64,000 bases of DNA from Bacteroidaceae bacterium (GTDB lineage: Bacteria; Bacteroidota; Bacteroidia; Bacteroidales; Bacteroidaceae), in assembly GCA_017650045.1 (NCBI GenBank), contig JAGCFP010000024.1:1-64000 (forward strand), in the 5' to 3' direction. The notes beneath the pieces were generated by a model. The model was not told the DNA's origin. It worked only from the letters and a program-made list of their open reading frames with translations, and searched no databases. A program made the position numbers and the translations under genes. Positions 27,341-35,061 of the stretch are shown here, piece by piece (positions within the stretch are counted from its first letter, which is position 1; each line of letters starts with the position of its first letter).

Positions 27341-28684
27341 CTATGACATTCCTATCCAGAATAAGAAAGACAATACTTGAGCCACCCAAAATGTGATTCC
27401 TAATACAAATACCATCTTGTTACTTTTCCGATAACACGTCTCAAACCAGTCACTACTCTCCCATCGATGTGAAAGCCAAGAGAGTTTACGACCATTCCTT
27501 CCCAATATTATCATCGGACAGAGATAGAGTAAACCTAATGGATTGAGGTCAATAAAAAACAACAAGAGAATCACAGAGATGAGATAGAGCCACCACTTCT
27601 TCTTATTAGAATGACACACCACATAAAACTGAGGGAAAAAGAAAGCCATCCAATCCCATTGACAGATACCATCAGGTAATTGAGGATCTGGCTCTTTTGC
27701 TTTCAATATGCTCCAAACAGACAAGTCGCGTCCATAGAAATATGCACGATGCTTTTCCTCCAGTTCTGGATGGTCTTTCAGGTATTCATCAGTCAGTCGC
27801 TTATATTTGGCTTTTACCCTCAAAGGATAGATACGGAACCCTTCCTCCCCTCTTCTGTAGAAAAGCAATTCGGTATTCTTCTCTTCAAATAGTCGGGGGA
27901 ACCAAAGTCCATAACGTTTAGCCACCATTTCCTGAAATTCGTCATAATCGTTAAAGTCAGTTACCCAAAAAATGACTTTATCTAAATACCCATGCTGTAC
28001 ACATTGATCGAATTCCCATAGGAAATTGTCAGTCATATTGATGCGTTGAAGAATCACAGGAGCCCTGCGTTGTAAGCTGATTACCACTCCCTTCCATCCA
28101 TCGCCTACATAGATGCGCTTAGCGCCATGTGGAGGGATCAACTCATTAGGTCTACCTATCGCATACGGATGGAAAAGTTTCTTCAGACCTTTCATCAGTT
28201 TCTCTTCACTCTTCGCCCACTTATCATCGTCTTTGAAACTGCGAAGAAAGAGAATGAAATACTTCAGATATGTTTCATGCTCCTCAGAATAAAATATCTG
28301 ACGACCTAAGTATTTATGCATCACCTGATAAAGGGGCACCAACAACAATACCGCTAATGAAAACGAGAGCAGTACGTCTTCCATGTAATCCCAAGGATCA
28401 GCTTTTTGACTATCAAACACATCTTCCAGTAAACTCCCATAAATCAAGAGGCAAATCATGAGGAAGAGAATGGTGTCGCTTATGGTACGTAAGCGCATGG
28501 CCTGCTTATAAGTCTTGGCACGGGTAGCCAACATTTTAAGCGGCAATGAGAGAATCCAGTAAAGCACTAAGAAGAGAGGAAGCATGACAAACCCATTCAA
28601 CCATGCCGAAGCAAAGGTTTGCAGGAAATCGCTGACGCGATTACCCATATAAGATTCCCATAATCCTAAAGCATCCTCTATCAT
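27341..28684 (-). CDS. Membrane protein with a TIR/Rossmann-like cytosolic domain, paralogue B
   Basis: A 447-residue paralogue of the protein at 25500-26867, with the same arrangement: three N-terminal membrane segments (about 33-56, 68-90, 104-125), a soluble domain about 140-350 and two C-terminal segments. Blocks such as YFILFLRSFKDDDK, HPYAIGRPNELIPPHGAKRI, VILQRINMTDNFLWEFDQC and KVIFWVTDFNDYDEFQEMV are nearly identical to paralogue A, whereas N-terminal 30 residues and the stretch after about 260 differ more. It follows a 62-residue Cys-rich protein by 13 nt and was probably transcribed with it from the promoter at 28908-28941. Function unknown; conservation of the soluble domain suggests a common ligand. 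Confidence 0.82.
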   Translation of the reverse strand: MIEDALGLWESYMGNRVSDFLQTFASAWLNGFVMLPLFLVLYWILSLPLKMLATRAKTYKQAMRLRTISDTILFLMICLLIYGSLLEDVFDSQKADPWDYMEDVLLSFSLAVLLLVPLYQVMHKYLGRQIFYSEEHETYLKYFILFLRSFKDDDKWAKSEEKLMKGLKKLFHPYAIGRPNELIPPHGAKRIYVGDGWKGVVISLQRRAPVILQRINMTDNFLWEFDQCVQHGYLDKVIFWVTDFNDYDEFQEMVAKRYGLWFPRLFEEKNTELLFYRRGEEGFRIYPLRVKAKYKRLTDEYLKDHPELEEKHRAYFYGRDLSVWSILKAKEPDPQLPDGICQWDWMAFFFPQFYVVCHSNKKKWWLYLISVILLLFFIDLNPLGLLYLCPMIILGRNGRKLSWLSHRWESSDWFETCYRKSNKMVFVLGITFWVAQVLSFLFWIGMS

Positions 28685-28697
28685 CGTTGTTCAGTCT

Positions 28698-28886
28698 TCA
28701 GTCTTGGTATTTTGTAAAATTATACTTCAGTCGCAGTTCCTCTTTTTTCTCAGGAGACTGTGCCTTGAAATAAGATTTCCATCCAGGGCAGAAGTTAATA
28801 TGCCAGCGCCAAAACTTTCCTAAGAAAGAGTTAGGGTTTTTGTCATACTGAGCCCTGAACCTACAATTACTACATGCATGTGCCAT
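28698..28886 (-). CDS. Small Cys-rich protein of unknown function
   Basis: A 62-residue basic, aromatic protein beginning MAHACSNCRFRAQYDKNP. The CxxC near the N-terminus plus a third Cys in WRWHINFCPGWKSYF and nearby His suggest a small metal-binding fold. The start at 28886 is chosen because the -7 element TATCTTTG ends at 28908, only 21 nt upstream; an in-frame ATG at 28940 lies upstream of that promoter. It is 13 nt ahead of paralogue B and likely its operon partner. Similar short proteins exist in other Bacteroidales as far as I recall, without assigned function. Confidence 0.75.
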   Translation of the reverse strand: MAHACSNCRFRAQYDKNPNSFLGKFWRWHINFCPGWKSYFKAQSPEKKEELRLKYNFTKYQD

Positions 28887-28907
28887 AATGATATTGTATT
28901 TATTTAT

Positions 28908-28941
28908 TGCAAAGATAGTGCATGGTGAGTGAAATGTCAAA
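28908..28941 (-). promoter_or_regulatory. Promoter of the small Cys-rich gene and paralogue B
   Basis: Minus strand TTTG (28941-28938), 22 nt, TATCTTTG (28915-28908). The opposite strand has a -7-like TATTTTTG at 28950-28957 for the divergent reductase gene. Confidence 0.65.
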
Positions 28942-28994
28942 TTTATTTGTATTTTTGTAGTGTATTAAGATATTATGACAAGGAGAGAAGTCTT

Positions 28995-29618
28995 ATGAAG
29001 GTATTAATGATTAACGGAAGTCCACGCCGTAAAGGCAACACATTCCTTGCTCTTAGCGAGATAGCTAAGACTCTGGAACTGCAAGGTGTAGAGAGTGAGA
29101 TAATTCAGATTGGCACAAAAACTGTTCGTGGCTGTATCGCTTGCAATCAGTGTAAGATGAAACAACTGAACCGCTGTGTGTTTGATGATGACATCTGTAA
29201 CATCGTAGTTGAGAAATTGGCAAATGCAGATGCCTTGATAGTCGGCTCTCCTACTTATTACGGTCAGCCAAATGGCACTGTCTTGTCTCTCATCCAACGG
29301 GTATTCTACTCCAATCCTATGGGGGCACAGAACAAGCCCGCAGCTGCTGTTGCCGTTTGTCGTCGTGGAGGTAGTACCGCAGTTTTTCAGACGTTAAACA
29401 TGCCTTTCCAGATGATGAACATGCCTGTTGTCACGTCACAGTATTGGAACGTGGTTTATGGTCGTGAAGAGGGACAGGCAGTACTCGACTTGGAAGGTAT
29501 GCAAACCATGCGAACGTTGGCCAATAACATGGCGTGGCTCTTGAAGAAAATTCATGCGAATGGTAAGCCAGAGTATCCAGAACGCGAGGAATGGCAACCG
29601 ATGCATTTTATCAGATGA
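28995..29618 (+). CDS. NAD(P)H-dependent flavin reductase, flavodoxin-like fold
   Basis: A 207-residue cytosolic flavoprotein. The FMN phosphate-binding loop INGSPRRKGNTF is at residues 6-17, followed by the Cys cluster RGCIACNQCK...RC (about 46-60) and the second FMN-binding segment VGSPTYYGQPNGTV (about 82-95). The Cys pattern is like that of flavoproteins of the iron-sulfur flavoprotein/NADPH-dependent FMN reductase group. The start at 28995 is preferred over 28929 for its position at the FMN loop and an AGGAGAG about 8 nt upstream, a rare Shine-Dalgarno-like sequence in this window. A GNAT gene follows immediately. Confidence 0.9.
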   Translation: MKVLMINGSPRRKGNTFLALSEIAKTLELQGVESEIIQIGTKTVRGCIACNQCKMKQLNRCVFDDDICNIVVEKLANADALIVGSPTYYGQPNGTVLSLIQRVFYSNPMGAQNKPAAAVAVCRRGGSTAVFQTLNMPFQMMNMPVVTSQYWNVVYGREEGQAVLDLEGMQTMRTLANNMAWLLKKIHANGKPEYPEREEWQPMHFIR

Positions 29619-29635
29619 AGTGGCATTGGGAGATG

Positions 29636-30079
29636 ATGGAAATTATTGAAGTCACAGAAAACAAGAAAGAATACCTTCCTTTACTTTTGTTGGCAGATGA
29701 GCAAGAGAATATGATAGACCGTTATCTTGATAAGGGCAAAATGTATGTTCTTGATGATAATGGTATTAAATGTGAATGTGTCTTAGCTGATGTAGGTAAT
29801 AGAGTTCTTGAGATCAAGAACATTGCCACAGTTTCAGAATACCAAGGTAAAGGTTATGCAAAAGCCTTGATAGACTTCATCGTTAAGAAATACAGCAAAC
29901 AATATGACATTCTGCAAGTAGGAACTGGCGATAGTCCGAAAACCATACCGTTTTATGAAAAATGTGGTTTTATCCGTTCGCACATCCTACCCAATTTCTT
30001 CACGGATAATTACGATCACCCAATATATGAGTGCGGCGTTCAGTTGGTAGATATGGTGTTTTTACAAAGATTGATTTAG
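29636..30079 (+). CDS. GNAT-family N-acetyltransferase
   Basis: A 147-residue cytosolic acetyltransferase. The acetyl-CoA motif A is clear: LEIKNIATVSEYQGKGYAKALIDFI with the Q-G-K-G-Y pyrophosphate loop, and the C-terminal half has GDSPKTIPFYEKCGF. The substrate is unknown. Starts at 29615 (overlapping the reductase stop as ATGA) and 29633 are possible; 29636 (MEIIEV) gives the length usual for the family. Its stop overlaps by 4 nt the end of the convergent transporter gene. Confidence 0.88.
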   Translation: MEIIEVTENKKEYLPLLLLADEQENMIDRYLDKGKMYVLDDNGIKCECVLADVGNRVLEIKNIATVSEYQGKGYAKALIDFIVKKYSKQYDILQVGTGDSPKTIPFYEKCGFIRSHILPNFFTDNYDHPIYECGVQLVDMVFLQRLI

Positions 30080-31275
30080 TAATTATCAGACTTTATCTCC
30101 CTATTTACCATCGCTGCTACACATGAGTCTGACCAAACGTTTTCAGCAGTTTCCACCATGTCGATGATGGTGTAAATAGGTAGGATGATGCCCAAAACGG
30201 CGATGGGAGCTCCGATACCCGACATAAGAGAAAGGGTAAGGAAATAGCAACCCATTGGGACTCCAGCATTGCCCACTGCAGAAACCACAGAGATAAGTAT
30301 CCAAACGAGAATGGTAGGCAGAGTAATGGGTGTTCCACCGTGTTGCATAACGAAGAGTGAGGTAACAAGGATGAAAGCTGCACAACCGTTCATATTAATA
30401 GTGGTGCAAAGGGGTAGCACGAAACGAGCTATCTGACGACGGAGTCCTAAGCGCTCTTCTGCTGTTTCCATAGTAACTGGAAGGGTAGCTGCACTGCTTT
30501 TGGTAAACAATGCCATAAGTACGGCTGGCATCATCTTACTCAGTGTGCGTAATGGATTGATTCCACGAGCGAAGAGGAACAGAGGCAGTACGACGAAGAA
30601 CTGAAGGAGATTGCCTCCAAGAATCACCAACACATAACGCCCGATAGAATCTGCCACGATACCTGCGGAAAGTTGCGCAGAAAGTTGCGCAGAGAAAGCC
30701 ACGATGCCTAAAGGAAGAGTCCAGATAAGACCACGAATAAGAAGGAACAACAACTCCTGAAGTCCTAGAATCCCTTTGACTAACACCCCTTTGTTCTCTG
30801 TCTCTGGTAATTTAGAAAGTCCGATACCTATAGCAAAAGCCAATAAGAGTAAAGAAAGGACATTACCTTCGAGGAAAGGACGAACAATATTGTTGGGAAT
30901 GACAGAAAGAAGATGGTCAGCATAAGACATCTCTTGAGTAGCTACAGGTGTTTCAGAAGATAGCGTGATACTCTCCAATGGAAGGTTACCTGGAGCAATA
31001 AGGACATAGAGAACTGCTCCCACAACTGCTGCTGCAAAGGTGGTAAGCAAGGTATAAACCAATGTAGTCCCAAAGATTTTACCAGAGCCTCTAGAACCAA
31101 AAGTAGCAAAAGTACTGATAACTGCCAACACGATGGTAGGTACCGCCAACAACTGAAATAGTCGGGTATAGACTTGGGCGATAAACGTCATCAACTGGTC
31201 AAGCCACTCTATACCAAGCAGTCCTAACACTGCACCCACCAAGAGTGCCATTATCCATAAGAGGGTATTTTTCAT
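30076..31275 (-). CDS. Dicarboxylate/amino acid:cation symporter (DAACS family)
   Basis: A 399-residue inner-membrane carrier with about eight membrane segments and two re-entrant loops. Diagnostic pieces are the Ser-rich loop TKSSAATLPVTMETAEERLGL and the TINMNGCAAFILV motif in transmembrane segment 7, both typical of glutamate/aspartate/serine symporters. The exact substrate cannot be read from the sequence. It lies 3 nt after a DMT transporter gene and is probably cotranscribed with it. Confidence 0.9.
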   Translation of the reverse strand: MKNTLLWIMALLVGAVLGLLGIEWLDQLMTFIAQVYTRLFQLLAVPTIVLAVISTFATFGSRGSGKIFGTTLVYTLLTTFAAAVVGAVLYVLIAPGNLPLESITLSSETPVATQEMSYADHLLSVIPNNIVRPFLEGNVLSLLLLAFAIGIGLSKLPETENKGVLVKGILGLQELLFLLIRGLIWTLPLGIVAFSAQLSAQLSAGIVADSIGRYVLVILGGNLLQFFVVLPLFLFARGINPLRTLSKMMPAVLMALFTKSSAATLPVTMETAEERLGLRRQIARFVLPLCTTINMNGCAAFILVTSLFVMQHGGTPITLPTILVWILISVVSAVGNAGVPMGCYFLTLSLMSGIGAPIAVLGIILPIYTIIDMVETAENVWSDSCVAAMVNREIKSDNY

Positions 31276-31278
31276 AAG

Positions 31279-32175
31279 TCAGTCAGTTTTAATGTTCTTA
31301 TATTCTATCCCCTTATTGGCCCAAAAGACTCCTGCTAAGATAAGGAAACTGCCTAAAAAGGCGATGGATGTCACAGGCTCATCGAGAAAAAGAGCAGAGG
31401 CTATCATGGTGGTGATGGGATTGAGGTAGATGTAGTTAGATGCTGCAATGGTACCTATCTTCTGTAATGCCACATTCCATAGATAAAAACAGCCAAAAGA
31501 GGCGATGAAGCCCAAGAAGGCCAAGTTCATCCATACTGCAGGGTCACGGAAGCCCTCTAATGGAAACTTCCAAGGAGAAACCATGAACACGGGAATCATG
31601 GTAAGGAGTCCATAGAAAAATAGTTTTCGTGTAATGAAGATAATACTATATCGACCGGTAACACGCTTTATAAGCAAACTATAGATAGACCAACTGAAGG
31701 CGGCAGCCAATGCCAAAAAATCACCCAACGGATTAAGGTGCAGGATAAAGCTTCCGTTATAGATTACCAAAGCTACACCCACCAAAGCTACCATAGAGCC
31801 CCACATCAGTCGTGGGGTGGCACGCAGATTTCGCAACACCAGAATGCTGATGAAAGTGGTAATAAGAGGATTGGAACAAAGGATGAACGACACATTATTG
31901 ACGTATGTGATACCCACTGCAGTGTTCTCAGCAAGAAAATAGATCGAGCCACCCGTAATACCAAGCACCATCATGAGTAGTTCATCTCTCCAACCATCGG
32001 CAAAAAGCTTACGGGGAGAGATGAACCATATGCAGACATAGGCTATAATAAAGCGCAACTGAAATATCTCATGAGGTGTAAGGCCATGCAAGAGCAACAC
32101 CTTGGAGTTGATGAATGTCACACCCCAGATGCCCACAATCACAATGGCTAAGATATGATATAATAGGTTATTCAC
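31279..32175 (-). CDS. EamA-type DMT superfamily transporter
   Basis: A 298-residue membrane protein of ten predicted helices made of two EamA repeats; the first shows VTFINSKVLLLHGLTPHEIFQLRF and the second LGFIASFGCFYLWNVALQKIGTIAASNYIYLNPI. Such proteins usually export metabolites or amino acids. The gene is followed after 3 nt by the DAACS carrier; a 52-nt gap separates it from the exported MBL-like gene upstream. Confidence 0.9.
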   Translation of the reverse strand: MNNLLYHILAIVIVGIWGVTFINSKVLLLHGLTPHEIFQLRFIIAYVCIWFISPRKLFADGWRDELLMMVLGITGGSIYFLAENTAVGITYVNNVSFILCSNPLITTFISILVLRNLRATPRLMWGSMVALVGVALVIYNGSFILHLNPLGDFLALAAAFSWSIYSLLIKRVTGRYSIIFITRKLFFYGLLTMIPVFMVSPWKFPLEGFRDPAVWMNLAFLGFIASFGCFYLWNVALQKIGTIAASNYIYLNPITTMIASALFLDEPVTSIAFLGSFLILAGVFWANKGIEYKNIKTD

Positions 32176-32227
32176 AAATCATCGAAAATCAAAAAAAAGA
32201 ATGTCTTAACCTCCTTCATACACATCT

Positions 32228-33067
32228 TTACTTAAACAGATTGGCAGCTACTTCAGCTAAGGCTTCAGCTCCAGAGCGATTTGGGAAAGCCTTTTGGATA
32301 GCTGCAGCCAACTGTTCTGGAGTAGTGGCTTTAGCACGAAGGGCCTTCACCTTCTTCAGATACTTGAGGTGGTTCTTCACATCCTTAGCAGTGCAGAGGC
32401 CAGAGCCGTGATGGGAGATGTAGATCTTCACCTTACTCTGAAGCACAAGCTCATCGTTGGCTATGGCAGCGTCGAGCGCCGCAGCGTTCTGGGCCTCACG
32501 GGCAGTGAGGTGACCTGCAGATGGTTCAGAGTGCAACAAAGCTACCTGTCCGCCTACCACGATGGTTGCAGAGGTAAGAAAACCTGCAGGCCCCTTATCG
32601 AAACGGAAGGCTATGCCGTCCCAAGTCTTAGTTGCACCATTAGGTACAGCCTCGGCAGTAGTTGTCCAGAAGTCGATGTCGTACATATTATCCCCATAGC
32701 GGTTCTTATAGTTCTGCACCATATTCCCCATACCCTTCATCGTCTCTTTCAGAGGCTCTGGAATAAAGTTGTTCTGTGAAAAACTGCCACCCACGTCGTA
32801 ACCTGTTATGGTAGCTATCACAGGTTTATTCAACTTTTGCATATACTCTGCATACATATTGCCATAAGGCTTAGTAAGAGGAGTCTCAAGTGCAATAAGA
32901 GAGGTAGGACCCTCAATCACAAAACTATGATCGCCAGGACCACCATCATGGTTGTAGATGTGGAGTTTAAAGCCCTTGAACTGCTGCACGGTAAATGTGC
33001 CATTAGACTGTGCATTTACCACCATGGCACATACCAATGCCATGAGAAACAAAAAGGTTTTCTTCAT
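32228..33067 (-). CDS. Exported protein resembling a metallo-beta-lactamase fold without the metal motif
   Basis: A 279-residue protein with a cleavable signal peptide (ends MVVNAQ, about residue 20). The order of segments is like an MBL-fold hydrolase: HSFVIEGPTSLIALETP (where active enzymes have xxLIDTG), ITGYDVGGSF in the place of the HxHxDH loop, a later LLHSEPSAGHL and KIYISHHGSG, then a helical C-terminus PEQLAAAIQKAFP. The canonical zinc ligands HxHxDH are absent, so metal hydrolase activity is doubtful. It lies 56 nt after rhaD in the same direction, so it may be part of the rhamnose operon or only its neighbour. Moderate confidence in the fold, low in function. Confidence 0.65.
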   Translation of the reverse strand: MKKTFLFLMALVCAMVVNAQSNGTFTVQQFKGFKLHIYNHDGGPGDHSFVIEGPTSLIALETPLTKPYGNMYAEYMQKLNKPVIATITGYDVGGSFSQNNFIPEPLKETMKGMGNMVQNYKNRYGDNMYDIDFWTTTAEAVPNGATKTWDGIAFRFDKGPAGFLTSATIVVGGQVALLHSEPSAGHLTAREAQNAAALDAAIANDELVLQSKVKIYISHHGSGLCTAKDVKNHLKYLKKVKALRAKATTPEQLAAAIQKAFPNRSGAEALAEVAANLFK

Positions 33068-33123
33068 AATGATACTTTTTTAATGTTTAATGTATAATGT
33101 ATTAATGTAAAATTCGTTATTTC

Positions 33124-33930
33124 TCACTTAGGCAGGTTGAAAGCCACACTCATCTCCTTCATTTGTTCATCACTCATGCCATCAGGTTCGAATCCCATGC
33201 ACTTGGCTTTCAGGTAGATGTCGGCACTCTTCACCAATACATCTATCTGGTCAAAAGCATCCATTACATCAAGGCCTTTAGCAAAAACACCATGCTTCTC
33301 CCACAGCACCACGTCATAGTCTTCCAACTCACGCATGGTGGCATTGGCTAACTTTTCAGAGCCAGGAAGCTCGTAAGGCACTACACCTAATCCCAGCGGA
33401 CAGAAAGCTTTAGTCTCAGGAATCATGCTCCAAAGCAGACGCGTCAGTACGTCTTTCTCCAAGAACTTCTTGGTATGGCTCATGGCTACCAGCTCAATAG
33501 GATGCGTGTGCACGGTAGCATTATAGGGTGAGCCCTGCTCAAGCATGCGGTTGTGTACAGCCAAGTGTGAAGGTAATTCACTGGTAGGTTGCACAGGTTC
33601 ATCAGCGATGATGACGTAAGAGGCACAATCATCGAGAATGCGGATGATAGATCCGTTCTGCATAGGCCAACGCGCTAAGTCGCGCATACGCTTTCCTGTT
33701 CCTTTGCAATAGAAATAAGCATCTTTGAGATAAGGAAGAGTGATACCAATCTGCTTCACTTCACTGATGGCTGGAAGCTGACGAATCTCGTCGTCAACCA
33801 ACTTGGTTATATTCACGGTGATGTTTCCACCGTTTCGTTCTGCCCATCCTTTCTGCCACAGGTAACCAGCCACTTCGGCTACTTTATCCACCTCGGCTTT
33901 CAATTGAGGGCGATTTTCTAATATGGTCAT
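33124..33930 (-). CDS. rhaD: Rhamnulose-1-phosphate aldolase
   Basis: Zinc-dependent class II aldolase cleaving L-rhamnulose 1-phosphate to dihydroxyacetone phosphate and L-lactaldehyde. The 268-residue product has GWAERNGGNITVNI at the N-terminus, the zinc ligands in TVHTHPIELVAMSH and the late EKHGVFAKG His, together matching RhaD. It follows rhaT by 92 nt; the spacer contains a 10-bp inverted repeat. Last catabolic gene of rhaBATD. Confidence 0.95.
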   Translation of the reverse strand: MTILENRPQLKAEVDKVAEVAGYLWQKGWAERNGGNITVNITKLVDDEIRQLPAISEVKQIGITLPYLKDAYFYCKGTGKRMRDLARWPMQNGSIIRILDDCASYVIIADEPVQPTSELPSHLAVHNRMLEQGSPYNATVHTHPIELVAMSHTKKFLEKDVLTRLLWSMIPETKAFCPLGLGVVPYELPGSEKLANATMRELEDYDVVLWEKHGVFAKGLDVMDAFDQIDVLVKSADIYLKAKCMGFEPDGMSDEQMKEMSVAFNLPK

Positions 33931-33946
33931 TTTATTCTTTTTTAGG

Positions 33947-34003
33947 TCAACGGATTTTCAGGTTATTACATAATTGATTTTATAAATCCGTATAATCCGT
34001 TGA
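33947..34003. repeat. Inverted repeat in the rhaT-rhaD spacer
   Basis: TCAACGGATT (33947-33956) pairs perfectly with AATCCGTTGA (33994-34003); AATCCGT occurs a third time between the arms (33985-33991). It may form a hairpin between the two genes or belong to the family of short ATCCGT-type intergenic repeats of Bacteroidales. Confidence 0.6.
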
Positions 34004-34022
34004 TTAAAATATTTTTTACTAT

Positions 34023-35060
34023 TTATTTCAGCAACTCTGGCACAAAGGTGGAGATAATGAGCACAATGATGCCAATCACCAACACCGTGATAGTCTTCTT
34101 AGAACAGCCCTTCCATTCCTTAAGGATGATGCCCCAGACATTACTAAACACCACGTTGAGTGCCATGAGGATACAGAAAGCGAAGGTGGTGAGCGTAGGA
34201 CTCTCGGTGAGAAAACCTTTACCCAGGCTCAGTCCGAAAAACTGGCTATACCACAACAAACCTGCCAAGGCACAGAAAAGGATATTGTTCCCCCAAAGAC
34301 TGCTCTTGCCATAGTCGGCCCAAGTATTATTCTTGCTATTCTGATAGAAACAATACACGGCATTGGTACAGAAACCTCCGATGGTCACAAGCAAGGTAGC
34401 AGGGAGGGTACTGTACATCGGATTGGTAAGCTCACCAAAGTTGATGCCCTTACCAAACTCCAATCCTACGTTGAAACAACCACTCATGAAACCTGCCAAT
34501 AAAGCGATAAGGATGCCTTTAGGGAAGTTGAAGTCCTTCACAGCCTTCTTCTTCTCCTCCTCACTTAGGCTCTGTGCCTTCATGTTACCAGCCACACCAA
34601 TGATGGCAATACCTATCAGGGTAACCACCACACCGATGATCACGGCAGCAGTAAGGCTTTCCAGTGGCTTCTGCTCTGGAAAGAAGATGTTCAGCAACAC
34701 AGGCCCCATGATGGTGCCTAATCCAGCACATGTACCCAAAGCTATGCTCTGCCCCAATGCCACGCCCAGATAGCGCATGGAAAGGCCAAAAGTAAGACCA
34801 CCTACTCCCCACAGCACACCAAAGAACACCGTCATCCAGACATTGAATGAAGGGGCTGTAGAGAAAAGTTCCATGAGGCTATGCCCAGTAGGCACTGCCA
34901 GTAATGCACCAAGGAATGGGAAAATAAGCCAAGCGAACACACCCTGAACAATCCAGTAGCTCTCCCAACTCCACTCCTTGATTTTATTGATAGGCACGTA
35001 ACTGCTACTCTGGCAGAACGCACCTATCGCTATAATCAGTAATCCAATAATGATACTCAT
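34023..35060 (-). CDS. rhaT: L-rhamnose/proton symporter
   Basis: A 345-residue inner-membrane transporter with ten hydrophobic segments. Family landmarks include SSSYVPINKIKEWSWESYWIVQG near the N-terminus, WGVGGLTFGLSMRYLGVALGQSIALG and the C-terminal FSNVWGIILKEWKG. The gene lies 1 nt from rhaA, consistent with operon expression and RhaT identity. It is placed between isomerase and aldolase genes. Confidence 0.94.
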   Translation of the reverse strand: MSIIIGLLIIAIGAFCQSSSYVPINKIKEWSWESYWIVQGVFAWLIFPFLGALLAVPTGHSLMELFSTAPSFNVWMTVFFGVLWGVGGLTFGLSMRYLGVALGQSIALGTCAGLGTIMGPVLLNIFFPEQKPLESLTAAVIIGVVVTLIGIAIIGVAGNMKAQSLSEEEKKKAVKDFNFPKGILIALLAGFMSGCFNVGLEFGKGINFGELTNPMYSTLPATLLVTIGGFCTNAVYCFYQNSKNNTWADYGKSSLWGNNILFCALAGLLWYSQFFGLSLGKGFLTESPTLTTFAFCILMALNVVFSNVWGIILKEWKGCSKKTITVLVIGIIVLIISTFVPELLK

Positions 35061-35061
35061 T

